The notes: generated by a model not told the origin, from the sequence alone. Positions 1 to 9,254 are shown, counted from the first letter of the stretch. The stretch is 64,000 nucleotides of DNA from Methylobacterium sp. CB376 (GCF_029714205.1 NZ_CP121648.1:3552001-3616000); one strand, 5' to 3'. Translations and numbers: made by a program.

Positions 1-221
1 TGCCTCCGATGAGCGGAGCACCGTCCGGGGACGATTCACCGCGCCATGCGTGCCGCGTCGCAGACGACGAAAACGAAAGCGCTGACGGCGGTCATCGCCG
101 GCTGAAGCCTCGCGTCGTCCTCGGATCCCTCCCCGTCCGCGGCGGACGGAGGCCGGGCTCCTTCGAGCGAGGCCCGATCACGATCTCCGGGGAGGGTCGT
201 CGCCAAGCTGGAGTGAGTGAG

Positions 222-1256
222 ATGGGTTACAAGGTCGCCGTCGTGGGAGCCACCGGCAATGTCGGCCGGGAGATGCTGGACATCCTGGCGGAGCGCGCCT
301 TCCCGGCCGATACGGTCGTGGCGCTGGCCTCGCGCCGCAGCCTGGGCCAGGAGGTCTCCTTCGGCGACAGGACGCTGAAGGTCCAGGCCCTCGACCAGTA
401 CGACTTCTCCGACACGGACATCTGCCTGATGTCGGCGGGCGGCGAGACCTCGAAGGAATGGTCGCCGCGGATCGGCGCGCAGGGCTGCGTGGTGATCGAT
501 AATTCCTCGGCCTTCCGCTACGATTCCGACGTGCCGCTGATCGTGCCGGAGGTGAACGCGGACGCGGTCGTCGGCTTCTCGAAGAAGAACATCATCGCCA
601 ACCCGAACTGCTCGACCGCGCAGCTCGTGGTGGCGCTGAAGCCGCTGCACGACGCCGCCACCATCAAGCGCGTCGTCGTCGCCACCTACCAGTCGGTCTC
701 CGGCGCCGGCAAGGACGCCATGGACGAGCTGTTCAACCAGACCCGCGCCGTCTTCACGGCCGGCGAGGTCAAGGTCCAGAAGTTCACCAAGCGGATCGCC
801 TTCAACGTCATCCCCCACATCGACGTCTTCATGGAGGACGGCTCCACCAAGGAGGAGTGGAAGATGGTGGCCGAGACCAAGAAGATGCTGGATCCCAAGA
901 TCAAGCTGACGGCGACCTGCGTGCGGGTGCCGGTGTTCATCGGCCATTCGGAGGCGGTGAACGTGGAGTTCGAGCGGCCGATCAGCGCCGAGGAGGCGCG
1001 CGAGATCCTGCGCTCGGCGCCCGGCGTGCTGGTCGACGACAAGCGCGAGCCGGGCGGCTACATCACGCCCCACGAGGCGGCGGGCGAGGACGCGACCTAC
1101 GTGTCGCGCATCCGCGAGGACATCACGGTCGAGAACGGCCTGTCCTTCTGGTGCGTCTCCGACAACCTGCGCAAGGGCGCGGCGCTGAACACGGTCCAGA
1201 TCGCCGAGGTGCTGATCAACCGCAAGCTGATCAGCCCGAAGAACAAGGCGGCCTGA
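222..1256 (+). CDS. asd: Aspartate-semialdehyde dehydrogenase
   Basis: Cytosolic enzyme that reduces aspartyl phosphate to aspartate semialdehyde with NADPH, the branch point to lysine/diaminopimelate, threonine and methionine. The 344-residue protein has the usual family length. The N-terminal nucleotide-binding motif GATGNVG is at residues 9-15, the catalytic cysteine is C130 in NPNCSTAQ, and the substrate arginine and base histidine are R235 and H242 in RVPVFIGHSE. The frame stays open upstream to position 9, but homology begins at the ATG at 222, which follows a GGAGTGAGTGAG ribosome binding site. A strong terminator follows, so it is probably transcribed alone. Positions 1-221 show no supported gene. 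Confidence 0.96.
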   Translation: MGYKVAVVGATGNVGREMLDILAERAFPADTVVALASRRSLGQEVSFGDRTLKVQALDQYDFSDTDICLMSAGGETSKEWSPRIGAQGCVVIDNSSAFRYDSDVPLIVPEVNADAVVGFSKKNIIANPNCSTAQLVVALKPLHDAATIKRVVVATYQSVSGAGKDAMDELFNQTRAVFTAGEVKVQKFTKRIAFNVIPHIDVFMEDGSTKEEWKMVAETKKMLDPKIKLTATCVRVPVFIGHSEAVNVEFERPISAEEAREILRSAPGVLVDDKREPGGYITPHEAAGEDATYVSRIREDITVENGLSFWCVSDNLRKGAALNTVQIAEVLINRKLISPKNKAA

Positions 1257-1274
1257 GGGCCCCCGGCCGGATCC

Positions 1275-1314
1275 GCGGCCGCGCCGGCGAGGTGCTCCGG
1301 CGCGGCCGCCTTTT
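1275..1314 (+). terminator. Rho-independent terminator after asd
   Basis: A perfect 13-bp stem (1275-1287 pairing with 1297-1309) with a 9-base loop is followed by C and TTTT. It lies 18 bases after the asd stop and before the aldehyde dehydrogenase start, so it should separate the two genes. Confidence 0.85.
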
Positions 1315-1336
1315 GCCCCCAGCCCCGGACACCCGC

Positions 1337-2857
1337 ATGGCCCCGACCGTCCTCTCCATCCGCGACGACCTCCTCGCCGTGCTGGAGCGGCTCGGCGTCC
1401 CGGCCTCCTTCGCCAGGACGGGCCTGCCGGTCCGCTCGCCCATCGACGGGCTGGTGATCGGCCACCTGCCCGAGACCCGGGAGGCCGGGCCGGCCATCGC
1501 GGCGGCCGCGGAGGCCTTCCCGGCCTGGCGCAGGGTGCCGGCGCCCCGCCGCGGCGAGCTGGTGCGGCTCCTCGGCGAGGAGTTGCGGGCCGCCAAGGCC
1601 GATCTCGGCCGGCTCGTCACCCTGGAGGCCGGCAAGATCCTCTCCGAGGGCCTCGGCGAGGTCCAGGAGATGATCGACATCTGCGACTTCGCGGTCGGCC
1701 TCTCGCGCCAGCTCCACGGCCTCACCATCGCGACCGAGCGCCCGGACCACCGCATGATGGAGGTCTGGCACCCGCTCGGGCCCTGCGGGGTGATCACGGC
1801 CTTCAACTTCCCGGTGGCGGTCTGGTCCTGGAACGCGGCGCTCGCCCTGGTCTGCGGCGATCCGGTGGTCTGGAAGCCCTCGGAGAAGACGCCGCTCACG
1901 GCCCTGGCCGTACAGGCCATCGCCGGGCGCGCGCTCGCGCGCTTCGGGCCCGAGGCGCCCCCCGGGCTGCTCTCGGTGCTGATCGGCGGGCGGGCCCTGG
2001 GCGAGGCGCTGGTGGCCGATCCGCGCATCCCCCTCGTCTCGGCCACCGGCTCGACCGCGATGGGGCGTCGGGTGGCGCCGATCCTGGCCGCGCGCTTCGC
2101 GCGCGCCATCCTGGAACTCGGCGGCAACAACGCCGCGATCATCGCGCCCTCGGCGGATCTCGACCTCGCGCTGCGGGCCGTCGCCTTCGCGGCGATGGGC
2201 ACGGCCGGCCAGCGCTGCACCACGCTGCGGCGCCTCTTCGTGCACGAGAGCGTCGCCGGGAGCTTCCTGCCGCGGCTGCGGCAGGCCTACGCCTCGGTGC
2301 GGATCGGCGACCCTCGCGACCCGGCGACGCTGGTCGGCCCGCTGATCGACGTCGCGGCGGCCGAGGCCATGGCCCGCGCCCTCGACGAGGCCCGCGCCCT
2401 CGGCGCCGCGATCCATGGCGGGCAGCGCCTGACCGACATCCGCGGCGAGGAGGCGGCCTATCTCCGCCCGGCCCTGGTCGAGATGCAGGCGCAGGCCGGC
2501 CCGATGCTGCGCGAGACCTTCGCGCCGATCCTCTACGTGGTGCCCTACCGCGACCTCGCCGCGGCGATCGCGGCCCAGAACGCGGTGGCGGCGGGCCTCT
2601 CCTCCTCGATCTTCACCCGCGACCTCGGGGAGGCCGAGACCTTCCTGTCGGCGGCCGGGTCCGATTGCGGCATCGCCAACGTCAATATCGGCCCCTCGGG
2701 CGCCGAGATCGGCGGGGCCTTCGGCGGCGAGAAGGAGACGGGCGGCGGGCGCGAGGCCGGCTCGGATGCCTGGAAGGCCTACATGCGGCGGGCGACGAAC
2801 ACGATCAATTACGGCCGCGCCCTGCCCCTCGCCCAGGGCGTCAGCTTCGATCTCTGA
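1337..2857 (+). CDS. amaB: Aldehyde dehydrogenase, ALDH7 (antiquitin/AmaB) family
   Basis: NAD(P)-dependent aldehyde dehydrogenase of 506 residues. The catalytic cysteine is C294 (GQRCTT), the general base is E260 (LELGGNN) and N157 lies in FNFPVAV. The C-terminal block with GGEKETGGGREAG and SDAWKAYMRR is diagnostic of the ALDH7/antiquitin group, which oxidises alpha-aminoadipic semialdehyde (piperideine-6-carboxylate) in lysine catabolism. That substrate is inferred from the family. The ATG at 1337 is chosen because family homology starts there, although the frame is open further upstream inside asd. No other lysine-degradation gene is adjacent. Confidence 0.9.
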   Translation: MAPTVLSIRDDLLAVLERLGVPASFARTGLPVRSPIDGLVIGHLPETREAGPAIAAAAEAFPAWRRVPAPRRGELVRLLGEELRAAKADLGRLVTLEAGKILSEGLGEVQEMIDICDFAVGLSRQLHGLTIATERPDHRMMEVWHPLGPCGVITAFNFPVAVWSWNAALALVCGDPVVWKPSEKTPLTALAVQAIAGRALARFGPEAPPGLLSVLIGGRALGEALVADPRIPLVSATGSTAMGRRVAPILAARFARAILELGGNNAAIIAPSADLDLALRAVAFAAMGTAGQRCTTLRRLFVHESVAGSFLPRLRQAYASVRIGDPRDPATLVGPLIDVAAAEAMARALDEARALGAAIHGGQRLTDIRGEEAAYLRPALVEMQAQAGPMLRETFAPILYVVPYRDLAAAIAAQNAVAAGLSSSIFTRDLGEAETFLSAAGSDCGIANVNIGPSGAEIGGAFGGEKETGGGREAGSDAWKAYMRRATNTINYGRALPLAQGVSFDL

Positions 2858-2873
2858 TCCCGACGGCCCTGTC

Positions 2874-2975
2874 TCATGACCGTCGGTTCGGTTCCCGAAT
2901 GTTCGTCACGCCACCGGCTTGCGTCGACGATTCATGATGGTCGACGGCCCGATGCGGCAGCATCCTGGGCCGCCG
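2874..2975. repeat. Dispersed intergenic repeat, family D, copy 1
   Basis: About 100 bp sharing ordered blocks with copies at 16983 and 30947: an ATGACC-type start, GGTTCGGTTCCCG here versus GGTTCCGTTCTCG in the others, and GTCGACGGCCCG followed by AGCATCC. It lies in the 270-bp gap between the aldehyde dehydrogenase and the convergent M20 gene. Read on the minus strand, all three copies give related peptides, which shows common ancestry, not coding function. Confidence 0.6.
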
Positions 2976-3127
2976 GGGCGAGGCGCATCCGCTCTCGCCT
3001 CCTCCAAGCGGAATTGCCCCATGCAATTCTGCTCGGTCTCTTGGTCTCGCATCGTGTTTCGCCGACGCGGTCCTTCGGTTCGCCGCCGCACCGCTGAGCC
3101 CTTCGGCCCCGGCCGGCGGAATGAGGC

Positions 3128-4294
3128 TCAGGCCGGCATCGCCCGCTCGATCAGCCGCGCCCACAGGGACACGCCGTAGGGCGTGGCGGCATCGTTGAAA
3201 TCGTAGGCCGGGTGGTGCAGGCCGGGCCCGTCGCCGGTGCCGAGGAAGATGTAGGCGCCCGGCCGCTCCTCCAGCATGTAGGAGAAGTCCTCCGCCCCCA
3301 TCATCGGGTCGACGGCGCGGTTCACCCCGGCCTCGCCCGCGACCTCCTCGGCCACGTCGGCCATGAAGGCGGCCTGATCCGGGTGGTTGTCGGTCACCGG
3401 GTAGCCCCGCACGTAGTGGGTCGTGGCGCGCGCCCCGAAGGCCTCGGCGATCCCGGCCGCGAGCGCGCCGATCCGCGCCTCGCACAGCGCCCGCACCGGC
3501 TCGGCGAGGCAGCGCACCGTCCCGTTCAGCACCGCCGTCTGCGGGATGACGTTGAAGGCGTCGCCCGCCCGCACGGTCGTCACCGACACCACCGCGGAGG
3601 CGATCGGGTCGGCGTTGCGCGCCACAACCGATTGCAGGGCCGTGATGATCTGGGCGGCGACCACCACCGTGTCGATGCAATCGTGCGGCGCGGCCGCGTG
3701 GCCGCCGCGCCCCTCGATCGTGATCGTGAAGCGGTCCGCCGCCGCCATGATCGGCCCGGGCCGGATCGCGAAGGAGCCGAGGGGCAGTCCCGGCTTATTG
3801 TGCAGCCCGTAGACCTCCTGGATGCCGAAGCGCTCCATGAGGCCGTCCTTCACCATGGCGGCGCCGCCCCCGCCGCCCTCCTCCGCCGGCTGGAAGATCA
3901 CCACCGCCGTGCCGTCGAAGTTGCGGGTCTCGGCGAGGTACCGGGCCGCGCCGAGCAGCATCGCGGTGTGGCCGTCATGGCCGCAGGCGTGCATCGTGCC
4001 GGGCACGGTCGAGCGGTAGGGCAGCTGGGTCGCCTCCTCGATCGGCAGCGCGTCCATGTCGGCGCGCAGCCCGATCGTGCGGCCGGACTCGGCCCTGCGG
4101 CCCCGGATGAGGCCGACGACGCCGGTCTTGCCGAGCCCGGTCACCACCTCGTCGCAGCCGAAGGCGCGCAGCTTCTCGGCGACGATGCCGGCGGTGCGGT
4201 CCACCGCGTAGAGGAGTTCCGGGTGCTGGTGGAAGTCGCGGCGCCAGCCCGTGATCTCGTCGGCGAGGGCGGAAACGCGGTTGATGACGGGCAT
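3128..4294 (-). CDS. M20-family amidohydrolase (hippurate hydrolase-like)
   Basis: Metal-dependent amidohydrolase of 388 residues in the peptidase M20D/hippurate hydrolase/IAA-amino-acid hydrolase group, which cleaves N-acyl amino acids. Visible metal and catalytic residues are C104, H106 and H109 in the HACGHDGHTAM block, the EE pair at 138-139 in FQPAEEGGGGG, and MMGAEDFSYM near the C-terminus. The ATG at 4294 begins MPVINRV; the longer open frame upstream has no homology. It is convergent with the upstream dehydrogenase and divergent from the epimerase-like gene. The natural substrate cannot be told from sequence. Confidence 0.9.
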   Translation of the reverse strand: MPVINRVSALADEITGWRRDFHQHPELLYAVDRTAGIVAEKLRAFGCDEVVTGLGKTGVVGLIRGRRAESGRTIGLRADMDALPIEEATQLPYRSTVPGTMHACGHDGHTAMLLGAARYLAETRNFDGTAVVIFQPAEEGGGGGAAMVKDGLMERFGIQEVYGLHNKPGLPLGSFAIRPGPIMAAADRFTITIEGRGGHAAAPHDCIDTVVVAAQIITALQSVVARNADPIASAVVSVTTVRAGDAFNVIPQTAVLNGTVRCLAEPVRALCEARIGALAAGIAEAFGARATTHYVRGYPVTDNHPDQAAFMADVAEEVAGEAGVNRAVDPMMGAEDFSYMLEERPGAYIFLGTGDGPGLHHPAYDFNDAATPYGVSLWARLIERAMPA

Positions 4295-4500
4295 GGCGGA
4301 CTCTGGGGTGAGCGGGGATGGGCCGCCGCACAGCAAGCCCCGGGCCAGGGAGCAGGTCAACTCCGGCGCGCATTGCGCCCTGCGCATGGCCGGCCGCGCG
4401 GCCCGCCCGGCGACCCGCGCCCGGTGCAAGCTGGACCCTGGCCGGGGCGGTGGTCTAACTCTGCGCCGCGGCCCGGGCGCGGCCGCCCGGGGAGATCGCG

Positions 4501-5379
4501 ATGAGTGAGACGGTGGAGATCCGCAGCGGCGACACCCGCGCCCGCATCGCCCTCGACGGCGCCGAGCCGGTCTCCTGGCAGGTGGCGGGCCGCGAATGCC
4601 TGTGGGGCGGCGACCCCGCGCACTGGAACCGCCACGCCCCCTGGCTCTTCCCGGTCGTCGGCGCCTCGGCGGAGGGGCAGGTGACGGTCGCGGGCCGCGC
4701 CTACCCGATGGGGCAGCACGGCTTCGCCCGCGACAGCCGCTTCACCCTGGTCGAGCAGGGTCCCGACCACGTCCGCCTGCGGCTCGAGGAGAGCGAGGCG
4801 ACGCTGGCGCGCTACCCGTTCCGGTTCCGGCTCGAGATCACGGCGCGCCTGCGCCCGGGCGAACTCGCCCTCGCCTGCGAGGTCGCCAATCCGGGCGAGG
4901 AGCCCCTCCCCTACGCCCTCGGCTTCCACCCGGCCTTCCCGTGGCCCTTCGCGGGCGGCGCGCGCCGGGCGGGGGGCGGCTACGCGGTGCAGTTCGAGCG
5001 GGCCGAGACGCCCGCCGTGCCGGAGGTCGGCCCGGGCGGGCTGCTGCGGCGCGAGCGGCGCCCGGTGCCGCTCGACGGCGACCTCCTGGCGCTCGATCCG
5101 GAGACCTTCACGGAGGCCCTGGTCTTCCTCGCCGCGCGCAGCCGCTGGATGCGCTTCGTCGCCCCCTCCGGCGCCGCGATCCGGCTCGAGGCGGAGGATT
5201 TCCCGCACCTCGCCGTCTGGACGCGGCCGAGTGCCCCCTTCCTCTCCCTCGAATGCTGGACCGGCCACGCGGATTGGGTCGGGTTCTCGGGCGAACTCGC
5301 CGAGCGCGACTCGCAGCGCCTGCTCGCCCCGGGCGCGCAGGCGCGGCACGGGGTGGTGCTGGCCTTCGAGCCGGGCTGA
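4501..5379 (+). CDS. Aldose 1-epimerase family protein
   Basis: A 292-residue protein of the galactose-mutarotase-like fold, in the divergent LacX/YphB-type group rather than classical GalM. The WLFPVVG block, MGQHGFARDS, the FHPAFPWPF block and a late LECWTGHADW segment are the family's sugar-pocket stretches. The predicted role is interconversion of alpha and beta anomers of a hexose. The ATG at 4501 is preceded by GGGGAGATCGCG. It sits alone between a divergent M20 gene and xerC. Sugar specificity is unknown. Confidence 0.82.
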   Translation: MSETVEIRSGDTRARIALDGAEPVSWQVAGRECLWGGDPAHWNRHAPWLFPVVGASAEGQVTVAGRAYPMGQHGFARDSRFTLVEQGPDHVRLRLEESEATLARYPFRFRLEITARLRPGELALACEVANPGEEPLPYALGFHPAFPWPFAGGARRAGGGYAVQFERAETPAVPEVGPGGLLRRERRPVPLDGDLLALDPETFTEALVFLAARSRWMRFVAPSGAAIRLEAEDFPHLAVWTRPSAPFLSLECWTGHADWVGFSGELAERDSQRLLAPGAQARHGVVLAFEPG

Positions 5380-5492
5380 GGGCGGGCGCAACCCGCGGTG
5401 GATGGCGGGCGCGTCGTCAACGGAGCCTCAACGGCTGACGGGTCTGCTGGGGCGGCCGCCCCGGCGGGGCGGCGCCACGAGGGACCCGCGCC

Positions 5493-6455
5493 GTGCTCCA
5501 GACCACGCCCCCCGACCTCCTCCCCGGCGCCGCGGACGTGCGGGAGGCGGTCGCCTCCTGGCTGACCCTGCTCGCGCGCGAGCGCCGCTTCTCGCCCAAC
5601 ACCGTCGAGGCCTATGCGCGGGACCTGCGCCAGTTCCTGGCCCACCGCGCGCGGGCGGGAACCCAGCCCGACATCCCGTCCCTCGTCGCCCTCAAGCCGC
5701 GCGACCTGCGCGCCTTCATGGCCGCGCGCCGGGCCGAGGGGATCGGCGGGCGCAGCCTGATGCGGGCGCTCGCGTCCCTGCGCTCCTTCGCCCGCCACCT
5801 GGAGCGGGAGGGGCACGGCACGGTCTCGGCCCTCTCCGCCGTGCGCTCGCCCAAGGTGGAGCGGCGGCTGCCACGGCCCCTCCCGGTCGCCGCCGCCGTG
5901 GCGCTGGCAAGCCCCGACATCCGGGCCGGCGAGGATCGCCCCGACTGGGTGCTCGCCCGCGACGCGGCGGTGCTCGCGCTGCTCTACGGGGCGGGTCTGC
6001 GCATCGGCGAGGCGCTGGGCCTGCGGCGCAAGGATGCGCCGGTCGGCGGCCTCGACACGCTCACCATCGTGGGCAAGGGGCAGAAGACCCGCATGGTGCC
6101 GGTGATCGCCCCGGTCCAGGCCGCCCTGGCCGAGTACCTCGCCGCCTGCCCCTACGCGCTCGCGCCGGACGGCCCGCTCTTCGTCGGGCAGAAGGGCGGC
6201 CCGCTCTCGCCCCGCGTGGTGCAGCTCGCGGTCGCGTCCCTGCGCGGCGCCCTCGGCCTGCCCGACAGCGCGACGCCCCACGCCCTGCGCCACTCCTTCG
6301 CCACGCATCTCCTGGCGCGGCAGGGGGACCTGCGCGCGATCCAGGACCTGCTCGGCCACGCCTCGCTGGCCACCACGCAGATCTACACCAAGGTCGATTC
6401 CGCCCGCCTGATGAGCGCCTTCGAGGCGGCGCATCCGCGGGCCGGGCGGATGTGA
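5493..6455 (+). CDS. xerC: Tyrosine recombinase XerC
   Basis: Site-specific recombinase that, with XerD, resolves chromosome dimers at dif during division. In the 320 residues the N-terminal SAM-like core-binding domain (about 15-110) is followed by the catalytic domain with R170, K195, H263, R266, H289 and nucleophile Y298 (QIYTKVD), so the active site is complete. Translation starts with GTG at 5493 behind a GAGGGA ribosome binding site. The length and complete core fit a housekeeping XerC better than a phage or integron integrase. The stop codon lies inside the palindrome that starts at 6452. Confidence 0.93.
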   Translation: MLQTTPPDLLPGAADVREAVASWLTLLARERRFSPNTVEAYARDLRQFLAHRARAGTQPDIPSLVALKPRDLRAFMAARRAEGIGGRSLMRALASLRSFARHLEREGHGTVSALSAVRSPKVERRLPRPLPVAAAVALASPDIRAGEDRPDWVLARDAAVLALLYGAGLRIGEALGLRRKDAPVGGLDTLTIVGKGQKTRMVPVIAPVQAALAEYLAACPYALAPDGPLFVGQKGGPLSPRVVQLAVASLRGALGLPDSATPHALRHSFATHLLARQGDLRAIQDLLGHASLATTQIYTKVDSARLMSAFEAAHPRAGRM

Positions 6456-6620
6456 TCCGGGATCCGCTTGATCGAAGCGGATCCCGGATCACAAGCCTGC
6501 GCGGCGCCTGAGCGAAGCCCACATCCGCCATCCCGAAGGGATCAAGCGGATCCCGAGCCCGCGCGGCGCCTGAGCGAAGCCCACATCCGCCATCCCGAAG
6601 GGATCAAGCGGATGTGGGAT
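6452..6620. repeat. Palindromic dispersed repeat, family R, copy A, with 62-bp tandem duplication
   Basis: It starts with a perfect inverted repeat (arms GTGATCCGGGATCCGCTT, 6452-6469 and 6475-6492, 5-base loop) that includes the xerC stop codon. Two tandem copies of a 62-bp unit follow (from 6500 and 6562), each containing GCGGCGCCTGAGCG, CCCACATCCGCCATCCC and GGGATCAAGCGGAT. Related copies lie at 24169-24298 (inverted) and 38602-38792. The hairpin could end xerC transcription, but there is no T-run. Confidence 0.8.
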
Positions 6621-6649
6621 GAGCGGGGCCGGGCGCCGCCCGGACCCGC

Positions 6650-8245
6650 TCAGGCCCCGGCCGCGTCCCGCGGGCGCGCCGCGCCGTCCGGATCCTGCCC
6701 GGCCATCATCAGCCCGAGCCGCGTCAGGTCGAGGCGCTCGGACTCGAGCGCCGGTGACAGGCGGGAGCGCACCATCACGGCGATCCGGTCGCTCAGCGCG
6801 AGGAGTTCGTCGAGATCCTCCGAGATCAGCACGATGCCGGCCCCGCGCAGCCGCGCGTCGAGGAGGCGGCGGTGCACCTCCGCCACGGCCCCGACGTCGA
6901 GGCCCCGGGTCGGCTGGGCGGCGACGATCAGGCCCGGCGCGCCGTCGAGGGCGCGGGCCAGGATCGCCTTCTGCATGTTGCCGCCCGAGAGGAGCCGGAT
7001 CGGCGCGTCCGGGCCCGGGCAGCGGATGTCGTAGTCGCGGATCGCGGCCTCTGCGCGCGCCCGGATCGCGGGAAAGCGCAGCAGTCCCGCCCGCTGGAAG
7101 CGGGTGCGGATCCCCTCCGCCGCGATGGTCTCGGCCACCGACATCGTCGCCACCACGCCCTCGTGGTGGCGGTCCTCCGGGATGCGGCCGATGCCGAGGG
7201 CCACGGCCTGCTTCGGCGCGAAGCGGCGGAGCACCTGCCCGTTCACGCGCACCGTGCCGGCGCTCGGCCGGGCGAGCCCGAACAGGAGCCGGGCCAGGGC
7301 GGCCTGGCCGTTGCCCGCCACCCCGGCGATGCCGAGGATCTCGCCCTCGCGCAGGGACAGGCTCGCCCCGTCGAGGCGGTTGCGGGCATCCGGCCCGGCG
7401 ACGCTCACGCCGTCGAGGGCCAGCACCTCGCGGCCGGGGGCCCGCGCCTGCCGGCGCGAGGCCGGCACGGCCCGGCCGACCATCAGCTCGGCGAGGACCG
7501 CCCGGTCGGCGCCGGCGGTCGGGCGCTCGGCCACCTTGCGCCCGCCGCGCAGCACCGCGACGCGGTCGCTCCCGCCCAGCACCTCGCCGAGCTTGTGCGA
7601 GATGAAGGCGACGGCGAGCCCCTGCCCGGCGAGCGCCCGCAGGGTCGCGAACAGGCCCTCGCTCTCGGCCGGGGTGAGCACCGCGGTCGGCTCGTCGAGG
7701 ATCAGCACGCGCGCGTCGCGGTAGAGCGCCTTCAGGATCTCGACCCGCTGGCGCTCGCCGACCGCGAGCCGCGCGACCGGCACGTCGAGGTCGACGCCGA
7801 GGCCCGAGCGCCGCATCAGCCCGTCCAGGCGGCGGCGCGCGGCGGCGACGCGGCGGCCGGGGCGCCAGAGCGGCTCGGTGCCGAGCGTGACGTTCTCGAA
7901 CCCGGTCAGCGCCTCGGCCAGGGCGAAGTGCTGGTGCACCATGCCGATTCCCGCCGCGAGCGCCGCCCGCGGCCGGCCGGGCGGGAGCGCGACGAGGCGG
8001 CCGTCCGGGCCGGCGACGCGCACGCTCCCCGCATCGGCCGTGTAATGGCCGAACAGGATGCTCATCAGCGTCGTCTTGCCGGCGCCGTTCTCGCCGAGGA
8101 GCGCCAGGATCTCCCCTTGCCTCAGGTCGAGGTCGATGGCGTCGTTGGCGACGAGCGATCCGAAGCGCTTGGTGATCCCGCGCAATTCCAGCACGACCCG
8201 CCCGGACCCGTCAGGCCCGGGACGGGAGGGGGCTCGGCCGCTCAC
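6650..8245 (-). CDS. ABC transporter ATP-binding protein (BMP-type nucleoside/sugar uptake)
   Basis: Cytoplasmic ATPase with two fused nucleotide-binding domains (531 residues), like those of sugar and BMP/nucleoside importers. Domain 1 has Walker A GENGAGKT (51-58), a degenerate signature VGERQRVEIL and Walker B LILDEPTAVL. Domain 2 has a degenerate Walker A (GVAGNGQAA) and LSGGNMQKAIL, the asymmetry usual in this family. The GTG start at 8245 lies one base after the TGA of the upstream binding-protein gene, so translation is probably coupled. The two permease genes expected in such an operon are absent: downstream is a repeat and then xerC on the other strand. Confidence 0.9.
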   Translation of the reverse strand: MSGRAPSRPGPDGSGRVVLELRGITKRFGSLVANDAIDLDLRQGEILALLGENGAGKTTLMSILFGHYTADAGSVRVAGPDGRLVALPPGRPRAALAAGIGMVHQHFALAEALTGFENVTLGTEPLWRPGRRVAAARRRLDGLMRRSGLGVDLDVPVARLAVGERQRVEILKALYRDARVLILDEPTAVLTPAESEGLFATLRALAGQGLAVAFISHKLGEVLGGSDRVAVLRGGRKVAERPTAGADRAVLAELMVGRAVPASRRQARAPGREVLALDGVSVAGPDARNRLDGASLSLREGEILGIAGVAGNGQAALARLLFGLARPSAGTVRVNGQVLRRFAPKQAVALGIGRIPEDRHHEGVVATMSVAETIAAEGIRTRFQRAGLLRFPAIRARAEAAIRDYDIRCPGPDAPIRLLSGGNMQKAILARALDGAPGLIVAAQPTRGLDVGAVAEVHRRLLDARLRGAGIVLISEDLDELLALSDRIAVMVRSRLSPALESERLDLTRLGLMMAGQDPDGAARPRDAAGA

Positions 8246-8246
8246 C

Positions 8247-9254
8247 TCAGGCGCTGGATTTCGGCTCGGAATCGTTCACCGCCACCGTGAAGGAACCGCC
8301 GCGGATCTCCTTCTCCTTGGCGAGGACGAGATCGATCACCGGCTGCGGCACCAGCTTCGGATCGAGGGGGGCGAGCGAGCAGCCGCCCTTGGCCATGTGG
8401 CTCCAGGGGCCGTAATCCTCCGCCGTGAAGCTGCCCTCGATGACCTTGGCGACGGCGCGGTCGATCGTCGGCTCCATGTGCCAGAGGGCCGAGGCGATCA
8501 CCGTGCCCGGGTATTGCGCGGCCGTGTCGATGACGTTGCCGATCGCCTTGACGCCGCGCTCCTTGGCGGCGTCGGAGACGCCGAAGCGCTCCGCGTAGAG
8601 CACGTCGGCCCTGCGCTCGATCATGGCGAAGGCGGTCTCCTTCGCCTTGGGCGGGTCGTACCAGGAATTGATGAAGGAGACCAGGAACTTGACGTCCGGA
8701 TTGACGGACCGGGCGCCGGCCATGAAGGCGTGCATCAGCCGGTTCACCTCCGGGATGGCGTAGCCGCCGACCATGCCGATGATGTTGGTCCTCGTCTCCT
8801 TCCCGGCCACGATCCCGGTCAGGTACGAGGCGTCCTGGATGTAGTTGTCGAAGACCGAGAGGTTGGGCGCCTGCGCCGGGAAGGACGAGCCCATCAGGAA
8901 GGCGGTGGACTTGTAGTCGGCGGCGATCCGGCGCGCCGGCCGCTCCAGGCCGAAGGCCTCGCCGATGATCAGGTCCTTCCTGCCCTCCGCGTATTCGCGC
9001 AGGACGCGCTCGGCATCGGTGTTGGCGACGTTCTCGGAATACGCGTAGGTGATGTCGCCGCGCGCCTGCGCCGCCTTGAGGGCGAGGTGGATGCGGCTGA
9101 TCCATTGCTGCTCGATCGGCACCGAGGCGACGAGGGCGACGGCGATGGGCTTCGCCTTCGCGGCGCGGGCGCCGCCGCATCCGAGCCCCGCGAGGGCCGC
9201 CCCGCCCGCCGCCAGCAGCGTGCGCCGGCTCAGCTGTCGTCCCGGGTCCGTCAT
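8247..9254 (-). CDS. BMP-family ABC transporter substrate-binding protein
   Basis: Periplasmic binding protein of 335 residues in the basic membrane protein (PnrA/BmpA) family, whose characterised members bind nucleosides. The N-terminus carries a twin-arginine export signal (SRRTLL, then an Ala/Gly-rich stretch ending near GLGCGGARA), so Tat export is likely; the cysteine does not make a convincing lipobox. The mature protein starts near KPIAVALVASVP and has the family's WISRIHLAL and GMVGGYAIPEV stretches. The ATG at 9254 has a strong GGGGAGGAGGACC ribosome binding site. It is the first gene of a two-gene unit with the ATPase. Confidence 0.9.
   Translation of the reverse strand: MTDPGRQLSRRTLLAAGGAALAGLGCGGARAAKAKPIAVALVASVPIEQQWISRIHLALKAAQARGDITYAYSENVANTDAERVLREYAEGRKDLIIGEAFGLERPARRIAADYKSTAFLMGSSFPAQAPNLSVFDNYIQDASYLTGIVAGKETRTNIIGMVGGYAIPEVNRLMHAFMAGARSVNPDVKFLVSFINSWYDPPKAKETAFAMIERRADVLYAERFGVSDAAKERGVKAIGNVIDTAAQYPGTVIASALWHMEPTIDRAVAKVIEGSFTAEDYGPWSHMAKGGCSLAPLDPKLVPQPVIDLVLAKEKEIRGGSFTVAVNDSEPKSSA

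Noticed and set aside
3212..4504. Plus-strand 430-codon frame over the M20 gene
   Set aside because: Antisense shadow of a gene with intact metal-binding motifs.
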